A DNA stretch of 64,000 bases, from assembly GCA_016648135.1 (NCBI GenBank), contig JADDOH010001520.1, forward strand, positions 62,001 through 126,000, given 5' to 3'. This DNA comes from Agrypnia vestita (taxonomy: Eukaryota; Arthropoda; Insecta; Trichoptera; Phryganeidae). The notes below the pieces were generated by a model. It was not told the DNA's origin and made no database searches. It saw only the letters and a list, made by a program, of their open reading frames with translations. Shown here in pieces: positions 11,785 to 23,268 of the stretch (its first letter is position 1; each line of letters begins with the position of its first letter). A program made the translations under genes and the position numbers.

Positions 11785-12894
11785 CCTATTTTTCGGTGAA
11801 TTTAATATTAATGAAAGAAAAATTATGTTTTGTCTGGTAGACCTAGAAGTATGGTGGTAAATTTGATTATTTCCATAAGATTGGCCAATTCATGTTAAAT
11901 TGCCTAAAATAATAATACAATAAAAAATTTATTAAATATCTTTAAAAAAGCTTGGTCACCCTGAGAATTATAAGATCAGCACAAGATATCCGATGAATGC
12001 CGAACTTAACCGTAGCATTAAAACTGGAGCTGGCGGGCGTCGTCGCCAGATTAGTGGAAGATAGTGATGGATGGCCAGGATGCTGCATTAAGGCGAAACA
12101 TCTTCAAAGAGATTTTAATCGTAGAGAAATAAGACCTATTACTCCGTACGGCGAAAGACCTTATACGAGTATCTTTGAACACGGCTGAGCATAAAGGTCT
12201 AAGCTTCAGTGAGCCGAAACGAAACGAGATCTTAAACTTCTTACTTTCAAATATTCATTTCTGTTTTAAAAATCTCTTCCTACCTTCAGAATTGTATAAA
12301 AATGAGCGAACAGTATTTGATATTTCTCGATCATTAAAATGATATAAAGTTGTGTCTCTACTCGATGTAAAAAATCAAATAAAAACTTGTTTGTCACAAA
12401 TTGTGAATAATTTAATGTTTGTTTACGTTTTAGAGCTTTCTAACTAACTATCTAGAGAGTTTCAAAATAATATTTTGATATTAATTTGTAACGTTTCCAG
12501 CCGTAATTTTTTAGGCAGCCTAATGATTTATTCAAACAAATAACATCTTACTATATAGATATAGGTACTATATAACTACGTTGATGTCTTTGACATCCAC
12601 CGCTTTCGGTTCTACTGTATTTTCTTCGGAACAAACGTACAGTGGCTATCTATCAATCGTACCATCACGTCGTTTCTTCATTCTAGGCTTTATTATCTCT
12701 TCTGACTGTTCCAGGCTTCGCGTCACCCTTCATTATTATCATCGGTATCACGACTCAACTGCATACCGCTAGTCTTGCCTCGACTGATATGTTTCTATTA
12801 GCAATTATTCCTAGTAGTAGGTATAACTCCTCTTAGGTCTTTCAATTCCTATCAAACACCCTCCCAAATACATTAACGTAGTCATAAAATAAAT
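11785..12894. other. intervening DNA with a short unexplained frame
   Basis: A 63-codon plus-strand frame at 11997-12188 sits in a slightly GC-richer patch (VALKLELAGVVARLVEDSDGW) but resembles no family I recognise. The rest is AT-rich with nothing visible. Confidence 0.4.
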
Positions 12895-13440
12895 ATTATA
12901 AAATTAACTAACAAACTAACCATCACGTTGTTTCCCCGCAAGGGTAGGCAGAGAATATAACGCCATGTTCTTCTATCTTGACACGCCACTTTTGCTTTGG
13001 CTACATTCATGCATATTTTCATGCATGCTCTACGGTTGTTGAGGCTTGTAACAGGGCCATCCTCCAATACTTGTAGTATCTGATCATGCTAGGTCTTTTA
13101 CAGGCGCCATCTATTCCTGTTACCTTCAACACTCACCCCATATATTTTCTTAACCATACTCTCCTCTTTCATATGTTCTACATGATCAAACCATCTCAGC
13201 ACTCCTTTCTTTATTCTATCTACCACACTACAGCCAGCATTACATTGACTTCTAATTTTTTGATTCCTCATTCTATCGACAAAAGATTTTCCAAACAAGT
13301 ACCTTAGTGACAGCACTTCTATCGCATTCAGTCTCCTTTTTTGCGAGTTCCAGGCTTCACTTCCATACATCAGAGTTAGCACTAGAACACCATTATGTTC
13401 CGCTAGTCTTGCTTCCTTTGACAGATTCTTATAGGCCATA
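12895..13440 (-). pseudogene. C-terminal fragment of the 26-29 kb retrotransposon family
   Basis: The minus-strand frame at 13098-13439 matches the end of the 883-codon protein (KNLSKEARLAEHNGVL, LMYGSEAWN) and reads through, in one frame, the region that is frameshifted in that element (RRLNAIEVLSLRYLF, CNAGCSVVDRIKKGVLRWF). Downstream on the minus strand, frameshifted pieces give NNRRACMKICMNVAKAK and CQDRRTWR. The end is GGAAACAACGTGATGGTTAG, close to the TTAG-rich tail of the main copy. It is a 5'-truncated insertion. Confidence 0.85.
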
Positions 13441-13924
13441 AGTGTGCAGATTGATTGAATTCATTAATTTCAAACCTGTCAAACATAAAACGTCAACATC
13501 GATGACACAATAACGTGAAGATACCGAAATAGTAATATTGCTATTTTCAGAATACGTTTTACGTACGATTGTACGGATGGACATAGGAAATTATATGCAC
13601 ATGTAGGATTTCTTTGAGAACGATGTTACTTTGAGTTTATTTTTTGTCTATGAGTGTTACGATAGAACAGAGACGCTCTTGTTTAAGATGGAAACTTTGC
13701 AAACTGAAATAGGAAATTCAAGTGAGTCAATAAATCACAATAGTTACCGAGTTTCCATCCGCACATTTTTGGTTTTAGTTTTTATAATTATTATTGTAAG
13801 ATTTGAATCATTCGTGACTTTTAATAATGTTTTAAAAGAATTATTTCTTGTTATTTTATTTTCATATAGCAGTGACCGAATATTCCACAGACATTCGTGA
13901 TTCATATAATAAGTTACTAGCAAT
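13441..13924. other. intervening DNA, nothing recognised
   Basis: Short frames on both strands (89 and 64 codons) overlap each other and are hydrophobic and low in complexity, so are probably chance. Confidence 0.45.
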
Positions 13925-14420
13925 GAGCGTACACACATGCTTCAAAGTACACACACACAAGAATCATAATTCTTTTTGGTGAGGTATAACATATAAAAAA
14001 AAATTGAATTTTTAATATTTGCTAGCTATCATTGTAATAAAATATTATATGTATTATCAATTAAATAATTAAATACAGTACCTTTAAGTAGAAAACGTAG
14101 AATAATAATAGAAAATATAATAATAGAGGAAAATTAAGATTTTTGATATATTAGATAAATAATATATTACCTTTCTCATTGTCTACTAAATTAGATTAAG
14201 TACCTATATGATTGTAATTGGTTATCTCTCACCACACACAAGTATCGTAAATCTTTTTGGTGAGGTATATACATACAAAAAAAAATGAATTGTAAATATT
14301 TCCAAGGTATCTTTGTAATAAAATAATATATATATATTATTAATTAAATAAATAAAAAAATAATAAAAACAAAACATAATACATTAATTAAAAAATGTAG
14401 AAATATATATCATTTAAAAT
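13925..14420 (+). repeat. two diverged direct copies of a ~200-bp AT-rich unit
   Basis: A block starting CACACACAAGAATC, then CTTTTTGGTGAGGTATA, an A run and AATATTTGCTAGCTAT (from 13945) recurs from about 14230 as CACACACAAGTATC, CTTTTTGGTGAGGTATA, an A run and AATATTTCCAAGGTAT. Both continue with TTGTAATAAAATA and a TTATTAATTAAATAA-like stretch. The offset is about 280 bp. It is a local tandem duplication, or two insertions of one unknown repeat. Confidence 0.65.
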
Positions 14421-15634
14421 ATCATTATTATATATTAATTATACCACTGCTTAATTGTAACATTTCCTTACAAATGTTAAGTGACTTTTCGCTCGGCTAC
14501 TTCGTCCGTATCTATTTGAATTACTTCAGTTTTATTTCGAGATTGTTCAATTAAAATTCCCCGCCTCGCGGAAGAAATTACGCCAAGAATTTTTCCAGTT
14601 AAAATACCATCAGCGGACATCACAATACCCCGCTCCGGAGATCGCCAGATAAGCGGGAATGCCTAGCTATCGATAAATAATGTTAAATGTCCACGTTAAC
14701 CGGCGTTAAGTATAAGGGAAATATTTAGTAACCGCGGGGTAAACTCGATCCATTGTGTTATGCTAAAAATTAAGGGTTCGCTTTAAAAACACTATGTGTT
14801 GTGTTTGGGCGAAATAATAATTTATATATATTTCAGGGCCAATGGTCCCTTCATAAGGATACAATGTATACTATCAAATTAGAAATCAAAAATCGAAGTG
14901 TAGACAATAAAAATATTTAAAAAAAAGGGAAACGAATAATAATATTTCTTGACCAACATGTGAAACATGCAATACTGCAATATGGTATTATTGAATGGGG
15001 AGGGTCATATGCGATTACAATTAATACCATACGAATAATCCAAAGACAAATTATTAACATGAATTTGAAGAAAACCCAAAGATTCAGAACAGAAACTTTA
15101 TTTTACGTACTTAAAGTTAATACAGTTGACATAATTTATAAGAAATATTCGATATTACAAATATTTACTTTTTTACAAATGTAGATGAATAATAAACTGT
15201 AAAAAACAGCGATCTTGACTAGTGAATTTTGTGGTGGTTAGTCACGGATCCCCAACTCACGTGTGAGCATTTTATTACGCTGGAGAAAATTACACGAAAT
15301 TTCGGGTAAACTAACTACACAATAAGTTACTCGAAGTTTCTGCTTTCTGCAAATAACGTATCGTAGTTTAAATATTATTATATAATACATTAAAAGGGTA
15401 AAAATAATTTAACATATTTAGAAATTTATTTACCGGAAATTCGGTAATAGGATTTGGCCATATTTACCTATTATTGGTTAATCGGTTAATTGAAAACCAA
15501 ATGCCTGCCCCAGTCGATCGAGTAACCGTGCTAAGGTGCTATTAATGTAAAACGTGTATATCTTATAATATAAAATATAATCTCATAAAATTCTTATCAC
15601 AATTATATGGGTGTCACATTATTCAGATTTTATT
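14421..15634. other. intervening DNA, nothing recognised
   Basis: A GC-richer patch around 14490-14700 (with CCCGCCTCGCGGAAG and CCCCGCTCCGGAGATCG) lies in AT-rich DNA; no coding frame, splice pattern or repeat was recognised in it. The 74-codon frame at 14960-15184 has no domain I recognise. Confidence 0.45.
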
Positions 15635-15805
15635 GATTTAATAGCTGTAACCAGTCAAAAATGGCGGCACTTTTACATGCTGGTTCCTAAAATATAATTA
15701 TTTATTTAATTATATATATATATATAAATAAAAACGGACGTTACGCGACGCACGGACGGACAGACAACGAAATTATTATAATTGGGATTTTATTTTAACT
15801 CTCGG
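15635..15805 (+). repeat. SINE-like copy, middle part missing or diverged
   Basis: It opens with AATAGCTGTAACCAGTCAAAAATGGCGG, the same start as 18548 and 34441 (given here in two reads: TAGCTGTAACC and GTCAAAAATGGCGG). It closes with ACGGACGGACAGACAACGA and AATTATTATAATTGGG, matching the 1470 and 17465 copies. The tRNA-like B box of fuller copies is absent and an (AT)n run occupies the middle. Confidence 0.55.
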
Positions 15806-16289
15806 TTACCTACATATTTAAATTCGATGATTTTTCAAAAGTATTGCTCATAATTAGGGTTGCCACCTTTTTTGGTGCAAATAAAAAACATTGGTTATTA
15901 AAGGTAGAAAAAAAATTACATTGTGTCAAAATAAAGTACGATTTATTTTACTTTTTTATTTTGCTTAAAAACATATTTTTCATTACTTTTAGCAACTTTT
16001 AACAAATAATTATCATTACTAAACAACTGCACAGCATGTTTGCATTCTATATTATTTAAGTTAATGTAAATAAGTCATTCATTTTTATAAGATTCAGAGA
16101 CGCTTTGTTTCTTTCGTCTCGCCATTTGCTATTCATCACAAAAAATACTCTTTTTAGATTAACCCCGCCCCCTCTCATTCTCTCTCGTTAGATCCCTGAG
16201 TTGTTCAGTAGTTCAATTTCTCTGACAAGACTAACACGCATGTGAACAATAGTGGTGATAATTTTACAATACTATGGTTGGGGTGTATA
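15806..16289. other. AT-rich DNA, nothing recognised
   Basis: No domain-bearing frame or clear repeat. The last part may belong to the PLE terminal fragment that follows. Confidence 0.4.
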
Positions 16290-16405
16290 GTGTTGTGAAT
16301 GTAGTAGTGTAGTGTTGGTCCTGACGAAGAGACGGGTACGTCTCGAAACCTGTAGACCATAAATCTGGCAGTGGTTTTTACTAAGTTTTCTAACATTCTG
16401 TTAAA
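16290..16405 (+). mobile_element. PLE terminal fragment (tail family T)
   Basis: About 100 bp (GTAGTAGTGTAGTGTTGG, then the ribozyme motif, then AATCTGGCAGTGGTTTTTACTAA) is closely matched by 39115-39210. No coding sequence adjoins either copy. The embedded hammerhead and the two-copy structure suggest terminal repeats of a Penelope-like element, or of a retrozyme-like non-autonomous element, surviving alone. Confidence 0.6.
16316..16359 (+). ncRNA. type I hammerhead ribozyme motif, complete core
   Basis: In order: TGGTC, CTGACGA (core), GAGACG-GGTA-CGTCTC (6-bp stem II with tetraloop), GAAA (core), C-C-T-G-T as a minimal stem III, A as the cleavage-site base, then GACCA, which pairs fully with TGGTC to close stem I. 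All invariant bases are present. Stem III has only two possible pairs, as in the hammerheads known from Penelope-like elements, which are thought to work best as dimers. Confidence 0.8.
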
Positions 16406-17464
16406 AATTTCAACGTTTATTAATAATATTAGAATTCTTAATATGGTTATTTTTTTTCTGTTATTGATGAAATGAATTTTTATTGATATTAATTTATAAA
16501 AACTATTCAGTTATTTTAGATAAAATATTGTTTTTAGGTTGTAAAGTATTTTCTCACATCATTTTCATAAAAGGTTTTAATGCCGTATGCAGCAAAAATG
16601 AAATTATCATAGTCAAAATTTACCAACAAGAGCTCTCGTACAAAATTATCACATTTTGACATATAGCGTTTCTCCAGCGGATCATTAAAATGCTTTACCT
16701 ACATTAATTGAACAGAATCCAGACGGCAGATTTATTTTGTAAACTATTTTTTCAATGATTAATTATTGCGCCATGAATTCGCTTCACCGAGTACTGCGAT
16801 TTAATTTAATTTCTTAATTAAGGTTGTGTTGTTCTTTGAACCTTGAAAATGTCTGAAATATAAAACGGACTCCAGCTTAATAAGATAAGCGCATTACGAA
16901 AACGTCATTCATGCTTAATTTCAAGCACAGCTGGCTAGTTTTTATGGGATCTAACAGCTCGGCTTCGTAGAGATCATTGACCAATAGTCTGAGATGTTTA
17001 TTTATTATATCTTGGAATATTTTTTTTTTAAAATGACGTCTTTTGAACTTAAAGATTGAATTCTATGAACACAAAATATATAAATAATTTAACTTTTGCG
17101 TAGAATATTGCAAAAATATATACAACACAATAATAATCCCTCCCATCAACTATTGCAGTAGTATATTATTCTAGCTAATGAAGAAGAATTAAATAAATTA
17201 ACAATACTCCAAGTACTGAGAATAATATTAAAAAGAAATCGATACACAAGAGTAAAAGTGGTGCTAGAAAAATTACAACTAATGTTATTCAGACATATTA
17301 TTAAATTTAATGTACCTACTTCTTTTTATACGGGGTGTCTTGTAGCCAGTAGTAAAGACCAGAGTCTTATTCATTCAATTTTGAATTAAACATATTCTTT
17401 ACACTTTGGGTGAAATTTCGCATAGCTAACTTACTTAAACACTATGTAGATAATTTACGATTCA
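16406..17464. other. AT-rich DNA, nothing recognised
   Basis: No recognisable coding, RNA or repeat feature beyond short A/T runs. Confidence 0.5.
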
Positions 17465-17690
17465 ACCATCTCAATATAATTATTTAGTTATCTGTCCGTC
17501 CGTCTCTCTGTCTGTTCACGTAACTTTATGTAACGTCCATAATTTCGTTCGAATTCACGGCTAAAAAAACAAATTAAACGGCCGTTGATGGGGCTTGAAC
17601 CCTGGGTCAGCAGACCCGAACCGGCAGTTTAACGCATGTTGATGCCGCCGCCTCTCCATAGGCCGTCAAAAATATACTATATAATATACT
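17465..17690 (-). repeat. tRNA-related SINE copy with B box
   Basis: Read on the minus strand, the head contains GGTTCAAGCCCC, close to the RNA polymerase III B-box consensus GGTTCGANNCC. Upstream lies a GC-rich tRNA-like stretch with CTGCCGGTTCGGGTCTGCTG. Downstream come TTTTTTAGCCGTGAATTCGA and a GACAGAGAGACGGACGGAC tract shared with the other copies. A clear A box was not identified, so the tRNA origin rests on the B box and surrounding layout. Confidence 0.65.
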
Positions 17691-17799
17691 AGAGCTTAGC
17701 AAAGACGCGAAACATTTAAATGTTCCGCCCAGAACCATCGCGAGGGTTTAAAATTGTGCAATTAACTGCCGGCAGCGGAATATAAAAAAAATCTTGAAA

Positions 17800-17945
17800 T
17801 ATTTTGATAAAAGTCGTTATTGCTATTTCATTTATAAGCCAGCTCATGCAGGTTGTTAGCCCTGAGCCATCGTATAAGAGACTTCCATCCACGTTTCTCA
17901 TATATAAATAGCTTTGTCTTTGTGAGACTTCTATATTTTATTTAT
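17800..17945 (+). repeat. dispersed repeat family F1, copy 1
   Basis: It contains CCAGCTCATGCAGGTTGTTAG, CATCGTATAAGAGACTTCCA and TAGCTTTGTCTTTGTGAGAC (the first given here as CCAGCTCATGCAGG plus TTGTTAG). The same string recurs at 40245-40385 and, inverted or in part, at 22568-22760, 23041-23268 and 25340-25440. No coding capacity. The class is unknown; the arm CTTCGTCTCTGTGAGACTT occurs in inverted pairs, suggesting a small DNA element. Confidence 0.65.
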
Positions 17946-18239
17946 CCTAATAAACAATATTATACATAGTTTTTAATATTATATACGTGAGCTCACTATT
18001 TTGATCTCTGCCTAAAACAATGGTAGTGCGAGATTAAAACCAGTTCCTTTAACCAATAATGAAATAACTCTGAGGTCGTTATAGGAGCCGGAACCTATGT
18101 AATTAGAAAAATATTGTATTCCAATGCCAGATTAATTGTTCGTAATACATTTTTAATTGTCTTCATTATATGCATCCTATAATTTATTATTATATATATA
18201 TATACAAATATATTACAAAATAATTGATTAGAGTTGCAA
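17946..18239. other. AT-rich DNA, nothing recognised
   Basis: Includes an (AT)n run near 18191-18205. No gene or repeat recognised. Confidence 0.45.
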
Positions 18240-18547
18240 GACAACTAAATTGGCTCCTTTTTTATTAATAAATTAGTAACACGGATTTAGAGACTTTATT
18301 TAAGAAAATACTTAAAACGCACCTGTTTTCAAAATCTTTTCAAAACATTTTTAATATTCGTTTTTTTCTTTTACTATTTCATGTTTTGAGCTGTTTTTTT
18401 TCTCTTCCCTTTTTCATTTCATTTTTCATTTTGTTATTCGATGCTTTTAGCATGTAAGAGTTTTTTGTGTGTTAAGCGCCCTTGAGGTTAAATTTTCACA
18501 AAAATGGCGCTATATAAATATTCCAATACTGTAATTATTATTATTAA
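18240..18547 (+). pseudogene. CR1/L2-like non-LTR retrotransposon 3' end
   Basis: A short frame reads LETLFKKILKTHLFSKSF, the typical last segment of CR1/L2-type reverse transcriptases. A T-rich 3' region follows with AAGCGCCCTTGAGGTTAAAT, then GGCGCTATATAAATATTCC and an (ATT)n tail. The 6226-6625 remnant shares this end on the other strand. The SINE copy begins immediately after the tail. Confidence 0.7.
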
Positions 18548-18735
18548 TATTTTAACTAGCTGTAACCTGTCAAAAATAACGGTACAATGGTTCGCGTCTG
18601 CTAAGCCCTAGTATATATTTACAGTACATTTTTGGCGGTTCACCCGGTTTGGAGTTCAAGCCCCATCTCCGGTTGTTTAATTTGTTTTTTAGTCCTGAAT
18701 TCTAAAAGAAATTACGGACTTCACAATAAGAGTGT
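18548..18735 (+). repeat. tRNA-related SINE copy with B box
   Basis: It starts TAACTAGCTGTAACCTGTC and carries GAGTTCAAGCCCC, a B-box match, about 120 bp in, then TTTAATTTGTTTTTTAGTCC and a truncated 3' region. It sits directly against the ATT tail of the CR1/L2-like fragment. Confidence 0.6.
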
Positions 18736-18959
18736 GTTCTTTCATAAATTTTTTTAAGTGTTTGTTTTCATACAATTTTTTAAGTGTTGTTTGAGTGTGT
18801 AGTATTACTCGGTTGATGGTTGAGATTTGGTCTATAATTCGTGTAGGTACTGCATGACAAAACAACTCGGAAGATAGACGCTCGAAGCATTCGTTTCTTG
18901 TTTAGGTAGAATAAATAATACATGTCCGAATGCCTCCTTTAAAAATCGTCCGTAAAGTC

Positions 18960-19320
18960 TGATTCACAACAAGCCCGAACTCGTACGGAAGGTCAGACTC
19001 CCGGCCCACTCACCAGCGAGGAAAGTCCGCGAGCAGAGCTCGCAGCGAGCAGTTTGGTTATAATTTACACTTTTCGGTGAATTCACGGCGGGCCTAACGA
19101 GCCGGAGCGCTGTCGGGCGGGAGCAATCGCGCGGGAACACCAGAATTGAAAAGATGCTCACGACAGCTGTTTAAATTCTTCCCGTCCTCTGAGAGTTTTC
19201 GATTCCTGCGAGATAAAGTTCTTAACAGCTTTGGAGCATGACTTGAGTTTTAACGGGCGGGCATTCTCGACTTAGTCGGACTTTATTTTAAATTTTCCAG
19301 GCGTCCCGAACCGGGTTTAT
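18960..19320. other. GC-rich island of unknown nature
   Basis: GC content is clearly above the surroundings, with many CpGs (AGAGCTCGCAGCGAGCAG, CGGGCGGGAGCAATCGCGCG). A TTTTCCAGGCGTCCCGAAC stretch near its end resembles a 3' splice site. It could be a non-coding first exon or promoter of a host gene, or a GC-rich repeat. No reading frame with a known domain crosses it. Confidence 0.35.
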
Positions 19321-20317
19321 CGGAGCGCAGTTAAAAGTCTCCATTGTTGGAGTTTGTTTAAAAATCAATGGCCGATGGTTGATAAGCGCTCTCGTACACA
19401 TTGTGCGCGCTCGAGTTATAGATTCATAGATTATAGGTTTTCCGTCATCACAGTGTGACCGCTTTATCTTAGCAACCAATCTTATAAGCATGTAATGATA
19501 TTTTGACACAATTATTTGATTATAAAAATAATTTCACTTCAAATGGACTTTGCTATTGTAAAAAAATGTAGGTTTTTGAAAATAAAGTCTTATTTTACCA
19601 ATTTGGATTAATATTTAAACTTCCAATTCCTACAGTGCAAAAATAAAGGTATAAAAATATTATTTATAATAGTATTACTTAAAATAATGCATTTAAATTT
19701 ATGTAACTTTTAATTACATATATACAAGACAAAAAGTTTTTTTTACACAAAATTAATTTTAAAAATGTGTGATAGGTGGTTGAACAAGGTATGTTTATTA
19801 ATAAAACTTATTTTTTCGGCCTGGAAACAAATTCACCGATTCCGATACTCAAAAAAGTTCGGATTTATCGTTCTACACCCAATATTCCCTTTTATCTTTC
19901 TATTACATGTGCGGACTATAAGCTCATCTAAACAGTAAATTCTGTAAAAAAAACGGGCGGAAATAATAATTATAATAAAGTTTATGTCTTTGATTTAATT
20001 GCTCAATATCCTTATCAGATTTTGGGGGACCACATTCAATTACTGATGATTATAGTAAGTTTTCAGAATTAAGGCTAAATTAGGTAGTGTGTAGAAGTTA
20101 AACTAAGATAACGTGCTTCAAAGAAAATACTTTTTTAAATATTTATCACCTTACAATGGGATATGTATTCTTTCTCTCATTTACTCAACACCGAAATAGT
20201 TGAAGAAAAAATAGAAAGCTAGTGTGCTTTAACATCTCTGCAAAAAAATGTAAAGACTATGTTAAAATAACATAACCTTCCTGTGGTAAACGAGTCTGGA
20301 AGAAAATATAACATTTG

Positions 20318-20353
<36 letters not shown>

Positions 20354-20589
20354 AAATACTGGATAATGTTCGGAGTATTAAGGCAAACCTAAAATCTGGT
20401 TTCATATACTTCTTTTTATGTGCAGGGGGGGGGGGGTTACGATCATGTGTGCGTACAAATATTTATAAGTTTGCGGTCGCACACCTGCACACCTTAGAGG
20501 GAACATTGCCCAAACTTAATTTTAAAGAGAAGATATCTAGAGGAATGTGAAATCATCAGTGAAGGGGGCATACAGCGATAAAGCCCTCA
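19321..20589. other. AT-rich DNA with simple repeats
   Basis: A (TA)n run lies at about 20322-20350 and a 12-13-base G run at about 20425-20438. Nothing else was recognised. Confidence 0.55.
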
Positions 20590-20790
20590 TACATACAAAT
20601 CAACAAGACCCAGAGTATCGAGACTTAGACAGATAAAATGGCAATGATATGAAGAAGTGTCCAGCAGATAGGACCACGAAGGCGATGTCAAGGGATAAAT
20701 GGCGCTTCCTTGTAACTGTGATCTTTAACTTCCAAGTACACGAGGACTTATGAGACCGCAAGAAGAAGAAAAGGAAGATAAACACACTAT
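20590..20790 (+). pseudogene. short RTE-like retrotransposon C-terminal remnant
   Basis: A plus-strand frame reads CPADRTTKAMSRDKWRFLV before a stop. This resembles the usual end of RTE-type proteins (ADRxKWRxLV). An AAGAAGAAGAAAAGGAAG tail follows shortly. The preceding 80 bases give fragments consistent with a broken GRPxxRWxDD-like segment. Short, so the assignment is tentative. Confidence 0.5.
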
Positions 20791-22567
20791 TAATGACGCA
20801 ACAAAAAATTGTACGCAGTGATGGCTCACCGATCTCTGCTTTTATGCTAATGCAAGACAAGTCAGTCGTAAAAAATACACGTAGGTACAGACACGGTCAT
20901 AAAAAAATCATTAATTCTTGGGGTAACTCAACTATTGCTTAGACTGTCTGCCCAACTGTAGTCTTGGAACAGGTGTACCTTGTTAGACGGAAGCTTCTTA
21001 TCTAACAATTATAATTTATTGAATAGATAATAACGTAATAATTATTATGCTTTGCTCGCACAGCAATACCTTGCTGCATTTTTATATATTCCTTTTTATA
21101 TGTAAATGCGTATTATAGGTGTCTGTTTCTAATATCTTTTAAAAAAAACTTTTCGAGAATTGACATGCGTCCTTTCTTGCTTTAATAAGCCTCTTTGGTT
21201 CTAAACTACTGTCAAGGAAAACCAAATTACACATGAAAAATGTGACAGCTTATTGGGGATATTATCATATCCATATAAAACTTCTTTATACAGGATATAA
21301 AGGACAGAATCCTTTCTAAATTATGAGTTAAAAATGTTGCAACATCAATTTGTTATGGAGATGACCGAAATTTGAACTTTTTCAATATTTCAACTTTTGT
21401 TAAACGTTTGAAAATCATGACAGTAACTTGTAGAAAATATTTTAAATTCATTCGCAAAAAACCTTTCCGAAATTTAAACCGAGATTTAAAAAAATTATAA
21501 ACTAGCTTTGTTACACCCTTTTGTTAAATATAAGACAACTTGGATATTTTCAAATCAGCAATCCATGATTTTAAAACTCTTGGATATTCGTAGACATCTC
21601 CATCTCTGGAGAATAGCGCACTCTACAGAACACTCTTGAGGTCCATTAAGGAGCATCCGGTCTCCAGGATATCTAAGTATGGGAGATGGGAGAACAAAAC
21701 CCAAAAGCATGCAGCGAAGCTGCTAATTCCCTGGTGGAGGACGACAACAGGAGGAATTAGTCTAAATGACCATTGCGTCTTCGACAAAATTATAATAAAG
21801 CCCTTAGTACCCTTATACGTGATCCATATGAGAATCCAGTAATTCCAACCCGGATTTTCAATTTAATTAAATTTTTCTAATAAATAATATATTATGCATA
21901 AGATTTTTCAAAAATATAGGAGAATGCTGCTTAGGAAACCCCCTTCAGAATTGTGGAACAGATCAATTATCAAAGTGATATTTTTCAGCATAGCAGTAGC
22001 TCTTCAAACAGTCATAACCATAGGCAGGCTGGTCCTGTATATTTGATTCTTTACGACTAATGCTCAGTTTAAATTTGACATTCGATTCAAAAGGTTAACT
22101 GCAGTAATTATAAAAAAATATCGGAAATACCTAAAATAATAAAATGTTTAAATAGATATAAAAAGTTAAATCGTTATTATTATCTGTAATATTTGATAAT
22201 TCTCTAAATACTGTTATAATTTTTATGTATGGAATCGGAATGTACTTAATATAAATGAATAAAACGCACATTTCACGAGCTACGATCAAATCAGTATTTT
22301 GATTAAAAAAATAATAACGTTGTAATTAAAAAATATATTACCGAGATACGTCCTAACAGAAGTTGGATTATAAATTTTTATTGAAGGCATAAAACGTGGA
22401 AGCATTTAATGTCTATAACTTTAATATCTCGGAACAAATCTACAGATTTTGGTTCTCCTTTACTTGAGATTTCTGTTCTTCCGCCGAGAAAGGCTTTGCC
22501 ATTCTGTTAAGTCCTTGATAATTTCTTTAGCGATTCGTAAAACTATAATTCTTTAACAATATTTTTA
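20791..22567. other. intervening DNA with one unexplained frame
   Basis: A 68-codon plus-strand frame at 21636-21842 (HPVSRISKYGRWENKTQKHA, then LLIPWW) sits in a GC-richer patch and looks more protein-like than its surroundings. I do not recognise the family; it may be a transposon scrap. No other feature. Confidence 0.4.
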
Positions 22568-22760
22568 TATGTATGTTCGGAGAACAAAATTACTGGATTT
22601 TGTCTACAGATAGATAATTATTAATTAAAATAAATTATCAAGTCTCACAGAGACGAAGCTATTTATTTATTTTAAGGGAAACGTGTATGGAAGTCTTTAC
22701 AGGGTGGCCCAGGGCTTGTGACCTATATGAGCTGACTAAAGCGATCATTTTACACAATGT
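22568..22760 (-). repeat. dispersed repeat family F1, copy 2
   Basis: On the minus strand it carries the F1 order: a diverged head near AGCTCATATAGGTCACAAGC, CTTCCATACACG, AGCTTCGTCTCTGTGAGACTT, then the distal part AATCCAGTAATTTTGTTCTC. Compared with 25340-25440 the distal arm is intact. Confidence 0.6.
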
Positions 22761-23040
22761 AATGTTCAGCACTTCCACCGTAAGAATATCCACACATTTT
22801 GAAGGTTGTAGATATATTTATATTTTCTAAATAAGTTTCTTTCATATATTCGATTAGACTATCCTAGAGATGTCTATAGTTCCTTCCATGATATGTTATA
22901 CATAGATTTAGCATCTGGTAATGATATTTATAGTAAGCAATTAAAAAAAAAAGATATTCTTCCAAATCATTTAACGTATATATTATATACTTGAATACCC
23001 CTGAAAATTACTATGTTATATATTATATATTTTAAACAAT
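22761..23040. other. AT-rich spacer between F1 copies
   Basis: No gene or repeat recognised apart from A/T runs. Confidence 0.4.
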
Positions 23041-23268
23041 ATTTTTATAAGTGTGTTCTGAGAACACAATTACTGGATTGTGTTCACAGAGAAATAATTA
23101 TTTTTAAAGATAAATTATAGGAGTCTCACAGAGACGAAGCTGTATACGGAAGTTTTTATAGTGCAAAGTGATCACTTAAGACAGTTCATACAGGTCATAA
23201 ATCCTGGGCCTCCCTATAAAGACTTCCATACATATAAATAGCTTCACCTCTGTGAGACTTCTCGGTAT
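23041..23268. repeat. F1 composite: two copies head to head
   Basis: A minus-strand F1 arm (AGTCTCACAGAGACGAAGCT at about 23132-23151) faces a plus-strand F1 arm (AGCTTCACCTCTGTGAGACT at about 23231-23250), separated by the F1 body (CAGTTCATACAGGTCATAAATC). The pair forms an inverted repeat with a roughly 80-base centre. The distal minus-strand part includes GTGTTCTGAGAACAC, a near-perfect palindrome. This arrangement could be one complete foldback element or an insertion of one F1 into another. Confidence 0.65.
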
